In this document: positions 23,601-31,565 of the stretch, one piece after another | How the letters are laid out: every line of letters starts with the position of its first letter | How positions within the stretch are numbered: the first letter of the stretch is position 1 | NCBI GenBank assembly: GCA_937906165.1 | Contig: CALCYA010000074.1 | Location: 19,254 to 83,253, forward strand | Direction of reading: 5' to 3' | DNA: 64,000 bases | Origin: an uncultured Bacteroidales bacterium | GTDB lineage: Bacteria > Bacteroidota > Bacteroidia > Bacteroidales > Bacteroidaceae | Translations under genes and position numbers: made by a program | The notes under the pieces: generated by a model | Database searches by the model: none | Told to the model about the DNA's origin: nothing | The model's input: only the letters and a program-made list of their open reading frames with translations

Positions 23601-24519
23601 CATCGGCATATACACCTCCGTTCACCTGTACGTTGTGTGCTCCGTTGGGGTTACAGCTGAGCTCCGGGTATGCGGCGTTCACGGCGCATGAGTGGCCGGG
23701 GAACTCAACTTCGGGCACCACCTCGATGTGTCGCTCGGCTGCGTATGCCACAATCTCGCGGCACTCGTCCTGTGTGTAGAAATAGGGACCGTATGGTTCT
23801 CCTGTGTAGTAGCCACCGTATACGCGGTCGGTAATCCAGTTGTCGTTACGTGTGGCGCCCACCGTTGTCAGCAACGGATATTTTTTTACTTCAAAACGCC
23901 ATCCCTGGTCATCGGTGAGGTGCCAGTGGAAACGGTTCATCTTGTAGTATGACATCACGTCAATCATGCGCTTTATCTGGTCAAGGCTGAAATAGTGACG
24001 GCTCACGTCGAGCATGAATCCGCGGTACTCAAAGCGTGGAGCATCGACAATGCTCACAACGGGGAGTGTATATTCTGTCACCTTGTTGTCCTTGACCTCT
24101 GCCATCACATTTGCAGGGAGCATCTTCTTTATGCTCTGGAATGCGTAGTAGAAGCCGTTGGCTGCGTTGGCTGTGACGGTGATGCCGGCTGTGGTAATGT
24201 CGAGTGTGTAACCCTCGTTGCCGAGTTCCTCGCTACCGTCGTACATGTTCATCTGTATCAGGGCGTCAGTATCTTCTGCCTTTACTGTGATGCTGTAGCC
24301 TGTCACCTCTTTGAAGAGACCGGCGAACTTTTGCGCCTCGGCACTGCACGCATCATCCAATCCGTTTGTGGCAATTGAAAAGCTCTGCGGCAATGTGAGT
24401 GTGCCTGTTCCCTTTGTCATTCTCATTGGCAACGGGGTCAGGTTGATGTCGCTGTCGGCAAATACTGCCATTGGCAGGCAAAGCAACATGATTAAAAAGG
24501 TAAGTGTAAACTTTTTCAT
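20680..24519 (-). CDS. Large secreted GH20 beta-N-acetylhexosaminidase
   Basis: A 1279-residue exported enzyme. After a signal peptide (ends AVFA) come the GH20b N-terminal domain (about 25-155) and the catalytic barrel (160-520), with HWHLTDDQGWRFE and the catalytic pair Asp340-Glu341 in HIGGDETP. Beyond that are ricin-like repeats (about 580-900) with RYISNTT and WNGNADN, several MucBP-like beta repeats, and a type IX sorting tail (YDLQGRKVE...GIYIVNGKKVFVK). It should remove terminal GlcNAc or GalNAc from glycans at the cell surface. It follows the TRIC-like gene by 29 bp on the same strand. Confidence 0.92.
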   Translation of the reverse strand: MKKFTLTFLIMLLCLPMAVFADSDINLTPLPMRMTKGTGTLTLPQSFSIATNGLDDACSAEAQKFAGLFKEVTGYSITVKAEDTDALIQMNMYDGSEELGNEGYTLDITTAGITVTANAANGFYYAFQSIKKMLPANVMAEVKDNKVTEYTLPVVSIVDAPRFEYRGFMLDVSRHYFSLDQIKRMIDVMSYYKMNRFHWHLTDDQGWRFEVKKYPLLTTVGATRNDNWITDRVYGGYYTGEPYGPYFYTQDECREIVAYAAERHIEVVPEVEFPGHSCAVNAAYPELSCNPNGAHNVQVNGGVYADVLNVASPLVMQFAKDVLDEIIEVFPYSEIHIGGDETPTSAWQNNAECQAMMKELGLTNVRQLQSHFVRKLSDYVTSKEGDKKRTVIMWNESLTASGTDEELIKGTGGTMMCWEIGNAQPCALKAAQYGMKSIITTQVPYYINRRQSTDADEPKVAGHGTDNVKAVYDYVPVPANVPKALQKYYIGVQGTFWTEHVQDYTLLEYLALPRLMALAETGWTPAAKKNFSDFQQRITKDTLLLNYNNYDYGRHYILGNESGTESKVMPTPSTEEKQTWYRIVTTATDARAGRCIQLLRENSSEIGTGNAKAGRLWNSAIIEDENDEGYDYQLWAFMQDPENPERWAIVCKAKPDGSVNGKPTAENNTGRWDYDENNRHYDFILGDKAYAQNGNNYNYSIRSQKVSDGNMCLNYAGPGQTYSINLWNNPADGNGGIWEFRPLEAQGSSITVDYPTEGTAYRIVNNTERFKGVTLYDNNDGVVTATRQEYGADVWEVVETASTANGQSFKLRNAVTGRYISNTTAPVALGESGATLTNVYNSKSGDFSIMAGDGALYPIPERAATNPGTLGKGGIYPQGTGWLYEKACLISYICKEENGNLIGNYIKSVAEGSNYTANAPEIENHEILNYEETGSNSAPVFENISESKTVNVTYRRVAYNVIYRCLTADGNLIAEVAEPCPIGESYSVTYPDVEFFSFIGSDIEERTIITPENDVVIEVIYDCEGIMGASAIGESVTELEAGASYLIYNAKDEASRSGFLSVGAVGEGITTTNGIADAGPAFIWHFEGDENKFTVRNSYGVYIPQLSRGSLVRGSDTPEQFIFTLNSDGKTWEVKGTSNNYYWNGNADNTFTGWDGGHPFIIYTYKPHPYFAVSYKCIDEEGNELAAGMRYVKGGNIYSMLTPIFDGYTLTESNADYDELARVGKNIDITLTYTKNDTGITEIRGENGDVRTVYDLQGRKVESPSRGIYIVNGKKVFVK

Positions 24520-24548
24520 GGTCAGTCATTATTTATTGGTGAATACAA

Positions 24549-25217
24549 TTATCGTTTCTTGTTTATCGGTTCATCCTCGGCCTTGAGGGTGGGCAGGCAA
24601 ATCCGGTATTTCACGGCCAGTACGCGTGTCAGGAATACTGCTGTTCCGCAAGCGATGTGCGTTATTGCATTGGCGCACCCTGACCAGTCACATATGCCGA
24701 ATACCACACCTCCGACAACGCAGGCCATTGCATAGATCTCCTTTCGGAATATCAGCGGTACCTCGTTGATGAGCACATCGCGTATGACACCGCCTGCAGC
24801 ACCGGTCATTGTACCCATGACTATAGCCACCCAGATCGGAAGGTCGCAGTCGAGTGTCTTCTGTATACCCACGATGGTGAAGAGGGCAAGCCCTACTGCA
24901 TCAAAGATAAAGAATGTATTGTGCATGTGAACCAGGAACTTCCTGAAAAGTATCACCCACAATAACGCAAGTCCTGTACATGAAAGATAGAATCCGTCGT
25001 GCATCCAGAATACTGGTACATCAAGCATTACATCTCGTAGCGTTCCGCCGCCGATGGCTGTGGCTGCGCCCACCACGTAGGCTCCGAACCAGTCGAACTG
25101 TTTTGCTGAAGCAAGGCGTATACCGCTTATGGCAAATGCGAATGTTCCTACAAAATCAATTATCTGCAACATGGTTATGTTGCTGAACCAATTGAAAATG
25201 GCATTTAATAGTTCCAT
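24549..25217 (-). CDS. TRIC-like/UPF0126 membrane protein
   Basis: A 222-residue inner-membrane protein with seven hydrophobic segments in two homologous halves, each containing the glycine-rich motif GAxTAIGGGTLRDV (first half, about 48-63) and GAAGGVIRDVLINEVP (second half). This is the UPF0126/YadS family, structurally related to TRIC cation channels. It likely conducts monovalent cations or a related small solute. The C-terminal tail is charged and short. Function in Bacteroidales is not established. Confidence 0.88.
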   Translation of the reverse strand: MELLNAIFNWFSNITMLQIIDFVGTFAFAISGIRLASAKQFDWFGAYVVGAATAIGGGTLRDVMLDVPVFWMHDGFYLSCTGLALLWVILFRKFLVHMHNTFFIFDAVGLALFTIVGIQKTLDCDLPIWVAIVMGTMTGAAGGVIRDVLINEVPLIFRKEIYAMACVVGGVVFGICDWSGCANAITHIACGTAVFLTRVLAVKYRICLPTLKAEDEPINKKR

Positions 25218-25315
25218 TGATATGGTATTTTCTGTTATCAGTTCGCTAAGATAGGTATTAGTGGCGAGAAATCTTCCCCTTTGACCCGTTTTTGATAAAA
25301 ATTATCTTCAATCTC

Positions 25316-25345
25316 TTGCGTATGGAAAAAATGTATGTATCTTTG
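25316..25345 (+). promoter_or_regulatory. Promoter of SPFH operon
   Basis: TTG (25316-25318), 19 nt, TATCTTTG (25338-25345), followed by an ATATCAAAATG direct repeat pair in the leader. Confidence 0.6.
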
Positions 25346-25390
25346 CGATATCAAAATGATATCAAAATGTAATTTGTAAATTTATAGACT

Positions 25391-26296
25391 ATGAACGGAA
25401 AAGATTTAGAAGTAAAGGTTAAGGGCGAAGAGAAGTTCGTGAAACCTTCAAGCGGTTGGCTTGTGCTGTTTTTGACATTGGTTGGCTTAATAGGCGGCGC
25501 AGCTCTCCCTATAACAATGCTTGCGAATGATGGCTCGGACTTGTGGGGACTCTGTTTCCTCATACCTGTAGTGTCACTTGTGTTCATGTGCGGCCTTTTT
25601 GTGGTTAATCCCAATGAGAGTGCAGTAGTGACATTCTTCGGCAAGTATGTGGGTACAGTCGTTGAGAACGGTTTCTTCTTCATGAACCCCTTTACCGGGA
25701 AAAAGAATGTCTCTTTGCGTGCACGCAACCTCAACGGCGAGCCCATCAAGGTGAACGACCTGATGGGTAACCCCATCATGATTGGTGTGGTACTTGTGTG
25801 GAGAGTGAAGGATACCTTCAAGGCCTCTTTCGAGGTCGATGACTATTCACGTTTCGTTGACATACAGAGCGAGGCTGCCATCCGTAACCTTGCAGGTGCC
25901 TATCCATACGACAACCTCGAGGACGAGGATGCAAGCATCACCCTGCGTAACGGCGGCGAGGAGGTGAATGAGCTGCTTGAGAAATCACTTTCCGAGAGAT
26001 TGGCAATTGCCGGTATCGAGGTTATGGAGGCACGTATAAGCTACCTTGCCTATGCTCCTGAGATAGCCAGCGCAATGTTGCAGCGTCAGCAGGCCACAGC
26101 AATGGTCGCTGCACGTCACAAGATTGTGGAGGGTGCTGTAGGAATGGTGCAGATGGCACTTGAGCAGTTGAGTGAGAAGGAAATCATTGAGCTCGATGAG
26201 GAGAAGAAGGCTGCTATGGTGAGCAATCTTATGGTAGTGCTCACAAGTGACAGGGCTGCAACGCCTGTCGTGAACGCAGGCTCGTTGTACCAGTAA
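25391..26296 (+). CDS. SPFH domain (stomatin/prohibitin-like) membrane protein
   Basis: A 301-residue membrane protein: two hydrophobic segments near the N-terminus (about 20-42 and 52-72), then the SPFH/band 7 domain ([30 protein letters not shown], about 74-103) and a helical C-terminal part ([29 protein letters not shown]) with the [17 protein letters not shown] oligomerisation segment. It probably forms ring-like microdomains in the inner membrane. It heads a tight plus-strand operon with an Arc-like repressor, DUF3784 and PAP2 genes. Confidence 0.88.
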   Translation: MNGKDLEVKVKGEEKFVKPSSGWLVLFLTLVGLIGGAALPITMLANDGSDLWGLCFLIPVVSLVFMCGLFVVNPNESAVVTFFGKYVGTVVENGFFFMNPFTGKKNVSLRARNLNGEPIKVNDLMGNPIMIGVVLVWRVKDTFKASFEVDDYSRFVDIQSEAAIRNLAGAYPYDNLEDEDASITLRNGGEEVNELLEKSLSERLAIAGIEVMEARISYLAYAPEIASAMLQRQQATAMVAARHKIVEGAVGMVQMALEQLSEKEIIELDEEKKAAMVSNLMVVLTSDRAATPVVNAGSLYQ

Positions 26297-26306
26297 AACC
26301 GCGGCT

Positions 26307-26489
26307 ATGGCAAAAGATAAGAAATCTTTTGTGTTACGCATAAACGGCGAAACTATGTCGGCGCTCGAAAAATGGGCTGCCGACGAGTTCCGCAGTGTCA
26401 ACGGGCAACTGGAGTATATAATAACCGATGCGCTGCGCAAGGCCGGCCGGTTGCCCAAGAATAAAGATAACAGTAGTGATAATGAATAA
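26307..26489 (+). CDS. Arc-like ribbon-helix-helix protein
   Basis: A 60-residue protein: basic start, then KSFVLRINGETMSALEKWAADEFRSVNGQLEYIITDALRKAG, the ribbon-helix-helix pattern with the beta strand at residues 6-12. It ends in a polar tail (NKDNSSDNE). It is 10 bp downstream of the SPFH gene and may regulate this operon or act as a DNA-binding partner. In related genomes it commonly follows the SPFH gene. Confidence 0.82.
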   Translation: MAKDKKSFVLRINGETMSALEKWAADEFRSVNGQLEYIITDALRKAGRLPKNKDNSSDNE

Positions 26490-26501
26490 CCGGAATATGC
26501 T

Positions 26502-26810
26502 ATGAATGGAGCTCTTGATGATTATATAGTATCGTTGGTGCTACTGCTGCTTGCCGTGGTGATAGCATTCGGTAAGGGCGATTTCCTTATCTCGGGGTAT
26601 AACACGGCATCAAAGGAGAAAAGAGCCAAATACAATGTACAGCGTCTGCGTCTGTTGGTCTCCTCGCTGCTTGTCCTTATTACTATAGGGCTTGTGGTTG
26701 CAGCCCTTTTGGGCTGGGGTGAGGCCGAGAGGGAGTATCTCTCGATAGGTATCGCTGTTCTTGTGGTAATATATTTCATTCTTATCTATACATGGGTAAA
26801 AAAGAAGTGA
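26502..26810 (+). CDS. DUF3784 membrane protein
   Basis: A 102-residue protein with three predicted membrane helices and the family motif GKGDFLISGYNTASKEKRAKYN (about residues 25-46) between the first two. Function unknown; the family occurs widely in Firmicutes and Bacteroidota. It is 12 bp after the Arc-like gene and its last codons overlap the longer possible start of the PAP2 gene. Confidence 0.82.
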   Translation: MNGALDDYIVSLVLLLLAVVIAFGKGDFLISGYNTASKEKRAKYNVQRLRLLVSSLLVLITIGLVVAALLGWGEAEREYLSIGIAVLVVIYFILIYTWVKKK

Positions 26811-26815
26811 AGGCT

Positions 26816-27361
26816 ATGAAACGTATTTTGCTATTGCTATCCATTATCTGTTTCGCATCGTCTTCATTGCAGGCGCAGAGCCGCGATGCAATAGAGACCT
26901 CCACCGACATTGCTATGTTCGCTCCGGCTGCAGTGGGTGCCGGAGCCGCACTTATTAAAGGTGACTACAAAGGCCTGTTGCAGTTGGGTGAGTCTTTGGC
27001 GGTGTCGGTGGCCGTGAGCTATGCGCTAAAATACACTGTAAAGAAGGAGCGTCCCGACGGTAGTGACAACCATGCATTCCCGTCGAACCACACAGGGTTC
27101 TCTTTTGCCGGTGCTACCTTCCTGCAGAAACGTTACGGCTGGAAATGGGGTGTTCCGGCATATCTGGTGAGCGGTTATGTGGCATGGGGCAGGGTGTATG
27201 CCAAACGTCACGATGTGTGGGATGTGCTTGCCGGTGCTGCGATAGGTGTGGGTAGCGGACTGCTTTTTACAACACCGTTTGCCAAGGAGCATGATTTTGT
27301 CGTTTCCCCCACAGTGACACCCGATGGCAGTTGCGGGGTATATATGTCAATGAAGTTTTAA
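26816..27361 (+). CDS. PAP2-family phosphatase
   Basis: A 181-residue exported protein from ATG at 26816, which gives a proper signal peptide (ILLLLSIICFASSSLQAQS). The three phosphatase motifs are visible: KKERPDG, PSNHTGFSFA and GRVYAKRHDVWDVLAGAAIG, with His and Asp of the last as catalytic and relay residues. It is likely periplasmic or outer-leaflet and acts on lipid-linked phosphates such as undecaprenyl or lipid A phosphates; the substrate is inferred from the family. Confidence 0.88.
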   Translation: MKRILLLLSIICFASSSLQAQSRDAIETSTDIAMFAPAAVGAGAALIKGDYKGLLQLGESLAVSVAVSYALKYTVKKERPDGSDNHAFPSNHTGFSFAGATFLQKRYGWKWGVPAYLVSGYVAWGRVYAKRHDVWDVLAGAAIGVGSGLLFTTPFAKEHDFVVSPTVTPDGSCGVYMSMKF

Positions 27362-27401
27362 CCGTTTTAACATTATAAAAGGTTATTATCACGGCACTCC
27401 T

Positions 27402-27431
27402 TTTGTTTGAAATGTTTTTTTGTTACCTTTG
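27402..27431 (+). promoter_or_regulatory. nadA promoter
   Basis: TTTG (27402-27405), 18 nt, TACCTTTG (27424-27431). A roughly 85-nt leader follows, containing the palindrome GCGCTAAAGCGC and a GGGGATTTTCC element. Confidence 0.55.
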
Positions 27432-27521
27432 CGCTAAAGCGCAGGAATAGCTCACCGGTAGTTTCATTTGCGTTATATCACACAGGGGATTTTCCTTGTT
27501 TCAAGCTAAAAAGATACAATT

Positions 27522-28502
27522 ATGATAAAGCAGGAATGGAAAGAGAAAGGGTACATCAATGAGCCGGTACCCGAGGGCGTTGACCTAAAGACCGAGATAC
27601 GCCGTTTGTGTCAGGAGAAGAATGCCGTTGTGCTTGCACACTATTATACCGACGGTGCAGTGCAGGATGTTGCCGATTTTGTGGGCGATAGTCTTGCCCT
27701 GGCCCAGTTGGCCGAGAAGACCACAGCCGACATCATCGTGATGTGCGGTGTGCACTTCATGGCCGAGACAAACAAGATTCTCTCGCCCGATAAGCTTGTA
27801 CTTATCCCCGACCTCAATGCAGGCTGCTCGCTTGCCGAGAGCTGCCCGGCAGAGGAACTTGCGAAGTTCAAGGCCGAGCATCCCGGTTACAAAGTGGTGG
27901 CATACGTGAATACATCTGCGGCAGTAAAGGCGCTTACCGACATCGTGGTTACATCTACCAATGCGCGTGCGGTAGTGGACAGCTTTCCCAAGGACGAGAA
28001 GATTATCTTTGCACCCGACAAGAACTTGGGCGGTTACCTCAATGCCGTAACTCACCGCAATATGCTTCTGTGGAACGGCGGTTGCCATGTGCATGAGCAG
28101 TTCTCGATAGAGAAGATTGTGGAGCTAAGGAGCACTCATCCCGATGCAAAGGTCCTTGCACATCCCGAGTGCAAGAGCGGCGTGCTTGCGCTTGCCGACT
28201 TCATAGGCTCCACCGCAGCAATCCTTTCGTTTGCCGAGAAGAGCGATGCCAAGGAGTTCATTGTTGCAACAGAGAGCGGAATCCTGCACGAGATGCAGAA
28301 ACGTTGTCCCGAGAAGAACTTCATTCCGGTGCCTCCTATGAGCGGTCCTTGCGCCTGCAACGAGTGCGCATATATGCGCCTCAACACTCTTGAGAAGCTG
28401 TATAACACCCTCAAATACGAGTGGCCTGCAGTGGAGCTCGACGAGTCTATCCGCGAGGATGCCAAAAAGCCTATCGTGAGAATGCTTGAGCTCTCCAAAT
28501 AA
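27522..28502 (+). CDS. nadA: Quinolinate synthase NadA
   Basis: A 326-residue enzyme that condenses iminoaspartate with dihydroxyacetone phosphate to quinolinate in NAD synthesis. It shows the NadA signatures AHYYTDGAVQDVADFVGDS, CGVHFMAETNKIL (cluster Cys), AGCSLAESCPAE, HPECKSGV (Cys) and GPCACNECAYM (third cluster Cys). These are consistent with a [4Fe-4S] hydrolyase. Length matches the family. It is monocistronic, with an own promoter and a perfect 24-bp terminator. NadB and NadC are not in the window. Confidence 0.95.
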   Translation: MIKQEWKEKGYINEPVPEGVDLKTEIRRLCQEKNAVVLAHYYTDGAVQDVADFVGDSLALAQLAEKTTADIIVMCGVHFMAETNKILSPDKLVLIPDLNAGCSLAESCPAEELAKFKAEHPGYKVVAYVNTSAAVKALTDIVVTSTNARAVVDSFPKDEKIIFAPDKNLGGYLNAVTHRNMLLWNGGCHVHEQFSIEKIVELRSTHPDAKVLAHPECKSGVLALADFIGSTAAILSFAEKSDAKEFIVATESGILHEMQKRCPEKNFIPVPPMSGPCACNECAYMRLNTLEKLYNTLKYEWPAVELDESIREDAKKPIVRMLELSK

Positions 28503-28526
28503 AGGAGAAAGAGAGATCCATACAAA

Positions 28527-28578
28527 ACAACTGAAAAAGAAAGACATCCTAACGAGGATGTCTTTCTTTTTCAGTTGT
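28527..28578 (+). terminator. nadA terminator
   Basis: A perfect 24-bp stem with a 4-nt loop (AACG), 25 bp after the nadA stop. It is T-rich in the 3' arm. Confidence 0.9.
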
Positions 28579-28795
28579 GCATGATACTTTCCCAACTGCT
28601 GTCAATGACGTTTCCTGTAGCTTTGGAGTTGTTCCTGTACAGGCTCCCGGTAAGGAGTACGTTGTTGAGTTCGCAGTTTACAATAGAGCATTCTGGTTGT
28701 TGGTACTTTCTCTTTACATTCATGTGCATCTGTTTTACATACGACAATATAAATAAAACAGATTCCCGATGTCTATTGTTCTGTAACCTCCGGAG

Positions 28796-29752
28796 TTATT
28801 TCCCGAATCTCTCGCGCAGGGTCTTTATCATATCCTGTGTCATTGAATCCAGGTCATACGATGGCTTCCAGTCCCACTCGTTGCGTGCGCATGAGTCATC
28901 CATTTTGTTGGGCCATGAGTCGGCGATAGCCTGACGAACAGGGTCGAACTCATAGTGCATCTTGAAGTCCGGAATGTATTTCTGGATTGATGCCTTGATG
29001 ATTTCAGGGTCAAAACTCATTGATGCCACGTTGAATGCGTTGCGGTGTACAAGGCGTGACGGGTCGGCATTCATTATGTCTACTGCAGCCTTTAGTGCAT
29101 CGGGCATATACATCATGTCCATGAATGTGCCGGCCTGGATGGGACATGCAAAATCTTCGCCCTTGACGGCTGCATAGTAAATCTCGACAGCATAGTCGGT
29201 TGTTCCACCGCCGGGGAGTGTCACGTTTGAGATGAGGCCAGGGAAACGTACGGCACGGGTGTCGACACCATATTTTGTAAAGTAATAGTCACTGAGCAAC
29301 TCTGTAGCAACCTTTGTCACACCATACATTGTGCGTGGGCGCTGAATAGTGTCCTGTGGAGTGTTGTCGGCAGGGGTATTGGGGCCGAACGAACCTATTG
29401 AGCTTGGGGTGAACACGGCGCACTTCTTTTCGCGTGCAATTTCAAGGATGTTGATGAGGCCGTTCATCTGGATATCCCATGCGAGCAACGGCTTTGACTC
29501 CGCAACGGCGGACAGCAATGCCGCGAGGTTGTATATTGTGTCAATCTTGTATTTCTCTACAATGTCGGCAAGCTGCTGCGCATTCTTCACGTTAGCCTCG
29601 GCTGCCGGGCCGCTCTCGAGCAGTACCCCTTTGGGCTCTGCTCCGGGTATGTAACCGGCAACGATGTTGCCGTCAGGAATCATATTACGCAATTTCATTG
29701 TGAGCTCCGAACCTATCTGTCCTGTTGAGCCAATAACCAATACGTTTTTCAT
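28796..29752 (-). CDS. SDR-type L-threonine 3-dehydrogenase
   Basis: A 318-residue NAD-dependent epimerase/dehydratase-fold enzyme: the nucleotide-binding motif IGSTGQIGSELT (residues 7-18), the catalytic Tyr-Lys pair in YGVTKVATE (about 143-151) and the substrate-side PGLISNVTLPGGGTTDYAVE segment typical of the SDR threonine dehydrogenase. It oxidises L-threonine to 2-amino-3-ketobutyrate. It is divergent from kbl, which takes that product. A simple sugar epimerase is the alternative, but the PGGGTTD signature and partner favour threonine. Confidence 0.8.
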   Translation of the reverse strand: MKNVLVIGSTGQIGSELTMKLRNMIPDGNIVAGYIPGAEPKGVLLESGPAAEANVKNAQQLADIVEKYKIDTIYNLAALLSAVAESKPLLAWDIQMNGLINILEIAREKKCAVFTPSSIGSFGPNTPADNTPQDTIQRPRTMYGVTKVATELLSDYYFTKYGVDTRAVRFPGLISNVTLPGGGTTDYAVEIYYAAVKGEDFACPIQAGTFMDMMYMPDALKAAVDIMNADPSRLVHRNAFNVASMSFDPEIIKASIQKYIPDFKMHYEFDPVRQAIADSWPNKMDDSCARNEWDWKPSYDLDSMTQDMIKTLRERFGK

Positions 29753-29881
29753 GATATTATATGTCTTAAAGTTTTAACCAATGATAATTTTATCGCTCCT
29801 CAAAGTTACATTTATTTTTGTAATACTCATATTCTGCCACAATTTTTTGAATAATTTTTTTTATTTTTTTTGAAACAGGTA

Positions 29882-29912
29882 TTGTGTCTTTTTTGATAAA
29901 AAGGTACATTTG
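29882..29912 (+). promoter_or_regulatory. kbl promoter
   Basis: TTG (29882-29884), 20 nt, TACATTTG (29905-29912) in an AT-rich divergent intergenic region. Confidence 0.5.
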
Positions 29913-29949
29913 CGAAACGATGAAGTATGAATTTTAAATAAAATAGATT

Positions 29950-31140
29950 ATGTACGGTAAATTTCAACAGTATTTGCAGAATGAGCTGGCTGCCATCGAT
30001 GAGGCCGGTCTGTACAAGAGAGAGCGTAACATTGCATCGCAGCAGTTTGCAGAGATTACCCTTGAGGATGGCTCAAAGGCTCTGAACTTCTGTGCCAACA
30101 ACTATCTTGGCCTGTCTAACAATCCGCGTCTTATGAAGGCTGCGCAGGAGGCAATGGAGGCACGTGGATTCGGTATGTCATCGGTACGTTTCATCTGCGG
30201 TACCCAGGATTACCACAAGGTTCTGGAAAAGGCCATTGCCGATTATTTCAGAACCGAGGATACAATCCTCTATGCTGCATGCTTCGATGCCAACGGCGGT
30301 CTCTTCGAGCCACTTTTCACAGCCGAGGATGCTATCATCTCCGACTCTCTGAACCACGCATCAATCATTGACGGCGTGCGCCTTTGCAAGGCTCAGCGTT
30401 ACCGCTATGCAAATGCAGATATGGCCGACTTGGAGCGTTGCTTGCAGGAGGCTCAGGCCCAGCGCTACCGCATTATCGTGACCGACGGTGTCTTCTCAAT
30501 GGACGGCAATGTGGCTCCAATGGACAAGATTTGTGACCTTGCCGAGAAGTACGATGCACTTGTGATGGTAGATGAGTCACACTCTGCCGGTGTGGTAGGT
30601 GCGACAGGTCATGGCGTTGCCGAGCAGTTCGATTGCTATGGCCGCATCGATATCTTTACCGGTACATTGGGTAAGGCTTTCGGTGGTGCTGTGGGTGGTT
30701 TCACAACAGGCCGCAAGGAGATTATCGATATGCTGCGCCAGCGCTCACGTCCTTATCTTTTCTCTAACTCATTGCCGCCTTCAGTGGTAGGTGCCTCAAT
30801 AGAGGTGTTCAAGATGCTTGCCGAGAGCGATGCACTCCACACCAAACTACAGAACAATGTGAACTATTTCCGCGACAAGATGCTTGCTGCCGGCTTCGAC
30901 ATCAAGCCTACACAGTCGGCTATCTGTGCTGTGATGTTGTATGACGCTCCACTATCTCAGGTGTTCGCACAGAAGATGGCCGAGGAGGGTATTTTCGTTA
31001 CCGGTTTCTACTACCCGGTTGTTCCGAAGGGCCAGGCACGTATCCGTGTACAGCTATCTGCAGCTCACGAGCAGGAGCATCTTGACAAGGCTATCAATGC
31101 CTTTATCAAGGTGGGTAAGGAACTCGGCGTTATAAAATGA
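29950..31140 (+). CDS. kbl: Glycine C-acetyltransferase (2-amino-3-ketobutyrate CoA ligase)
   Basis: A 396-residue PLP enzyme of the alpha-oxoamine synthase family. Signatures are FCANNYLGLSNNPRL, DANGGLFEPLF, DSLNHASIIDG, VDESHSAGVVGATG and the PLP lysine in TGTLGKAFGGAVGG (about residue 242). It cleaves 2-amino-3-ketobutyrate with CoA to glycine and acetyl-CoA, completing threonine catabolism with the divergent dehydrogenase. Length matches Kbl exactly; an 8-amino-7-oxononanoate synthase is less likely given the partner gene. Confidence 0.92.
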   Translation: MYGKFQQYLQNELAAIDEAGLYKRERNIASQQFAEITLEDGSKALNFCANNYLGLSNNPRLMKAAQEAMEARGFGMSSVRFICGTQDYHKVLEKAIADYFRTEDTILYAACFDANGGLFEPLFTAEDAIISDSLNHASIIDGVRLCKAQRYRYANADMADLERCLQEAQAQRYRIIVTDGVFSMDGNVAPMDKICDLAEKYDALVMVDESHSAGVVGATGHGVAEQFDCYGRIDIFTGTLGKAFGGAVGGFTTGRKEIIDMLRQRSRPYLFSNSLPPSVVGASIEVFKMLAESDALHTKLQNNVNYFRDKMLAAGFDIKPTQSAICAVMLYDAPLSQVFAQKMAEEGIFVTGFYYPVVPKGQARIRVQLSAAHEQEHLDKAINAFIKVGKELGVIK

Positions 31141-31167
31141 TTGTTTAATTTATTATAATATAGGTAT

Positions 31168-31392
31168 ATGAAAAAGATGTTTATCGCAGCATTGGCTGCC
31201 TGTGCTTTCCTTTTTGTTTCTTGTTCTTCTAACGTTGATAAGATTATTGACATGAAGAAGGATCTGGCAGAGGCTATTGCAAATCTTGACCTCGAGAAGG
31301 TTGCTGAACTTGAGAAGGAAATCTCTGAGATTATGGATGATATGACAGCAGAAGAGAAAGAGGAATTGGCAAAAAGATTGTTGGAAAAGTAA
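31168..31392 (+). CDS. Small coiled-coil lipoprotein
   Basis: A 74-residue lipoprotein: signal peptide with lipobox LFVSCSS (Cys19), then a strongly charged amphipathic helix (about 25-70, repeating KxxxE/L patterns such as EKVAELEKEISEIMDDM) that should form a coiled coil. It lies 27 bp after kbl and before a strong terminator. Function unknown; a periplasmic tether or chaperone-like role is possible. Confidence 0.8.
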   Translation: MKKMFIAALAACAFLFVSCSSNVDKIIDMKKDLAEAIANLDLEKVAELEKEISEIMDDMTAEEKEELAKRLLEK

Positions 31393-31409
31393 TTGGCTCC
31401 TTCTATGAT

Positions 31410-31447
31410 AAGAATCGGGCAGGGTATGTGACTCCTGCCCGATTCTT
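31410..31447. terminator. Bidirectional terminator
   Basis: A 14-bp stem (AAGAATCGGGCAGG / CCTGCCCGATTCTT) with a 10-nt loop, followed by TTTG, between the small lipoprotein and the convergent acetylesterase. Confidence 0.85.
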
Positions 31448-31565
31448 TTGTTGCTTGACTTTGTTTTTGGGATTCGTCGCTTGGTTGATTCCGCTCCAGA
31501 CAATAATCACCGAAAGCAAGAATCTCTGTCATTAGCTACCGGCATTGTCGAATCCTGCTGCTTTG

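Noticed and set aside
27432..27521. tRNA-like piece in the nadA leader (AGCTCACCGGTAG)
   Set aside because: The matching 3' half with T-arm and acceptor is missing.
28575..28934. 119-codon plus-strand ORF after nadA
   Set aside because: It starts inside the nadA terminator and overlaps the end of the threonine dehydrogenase gene on the other strand.
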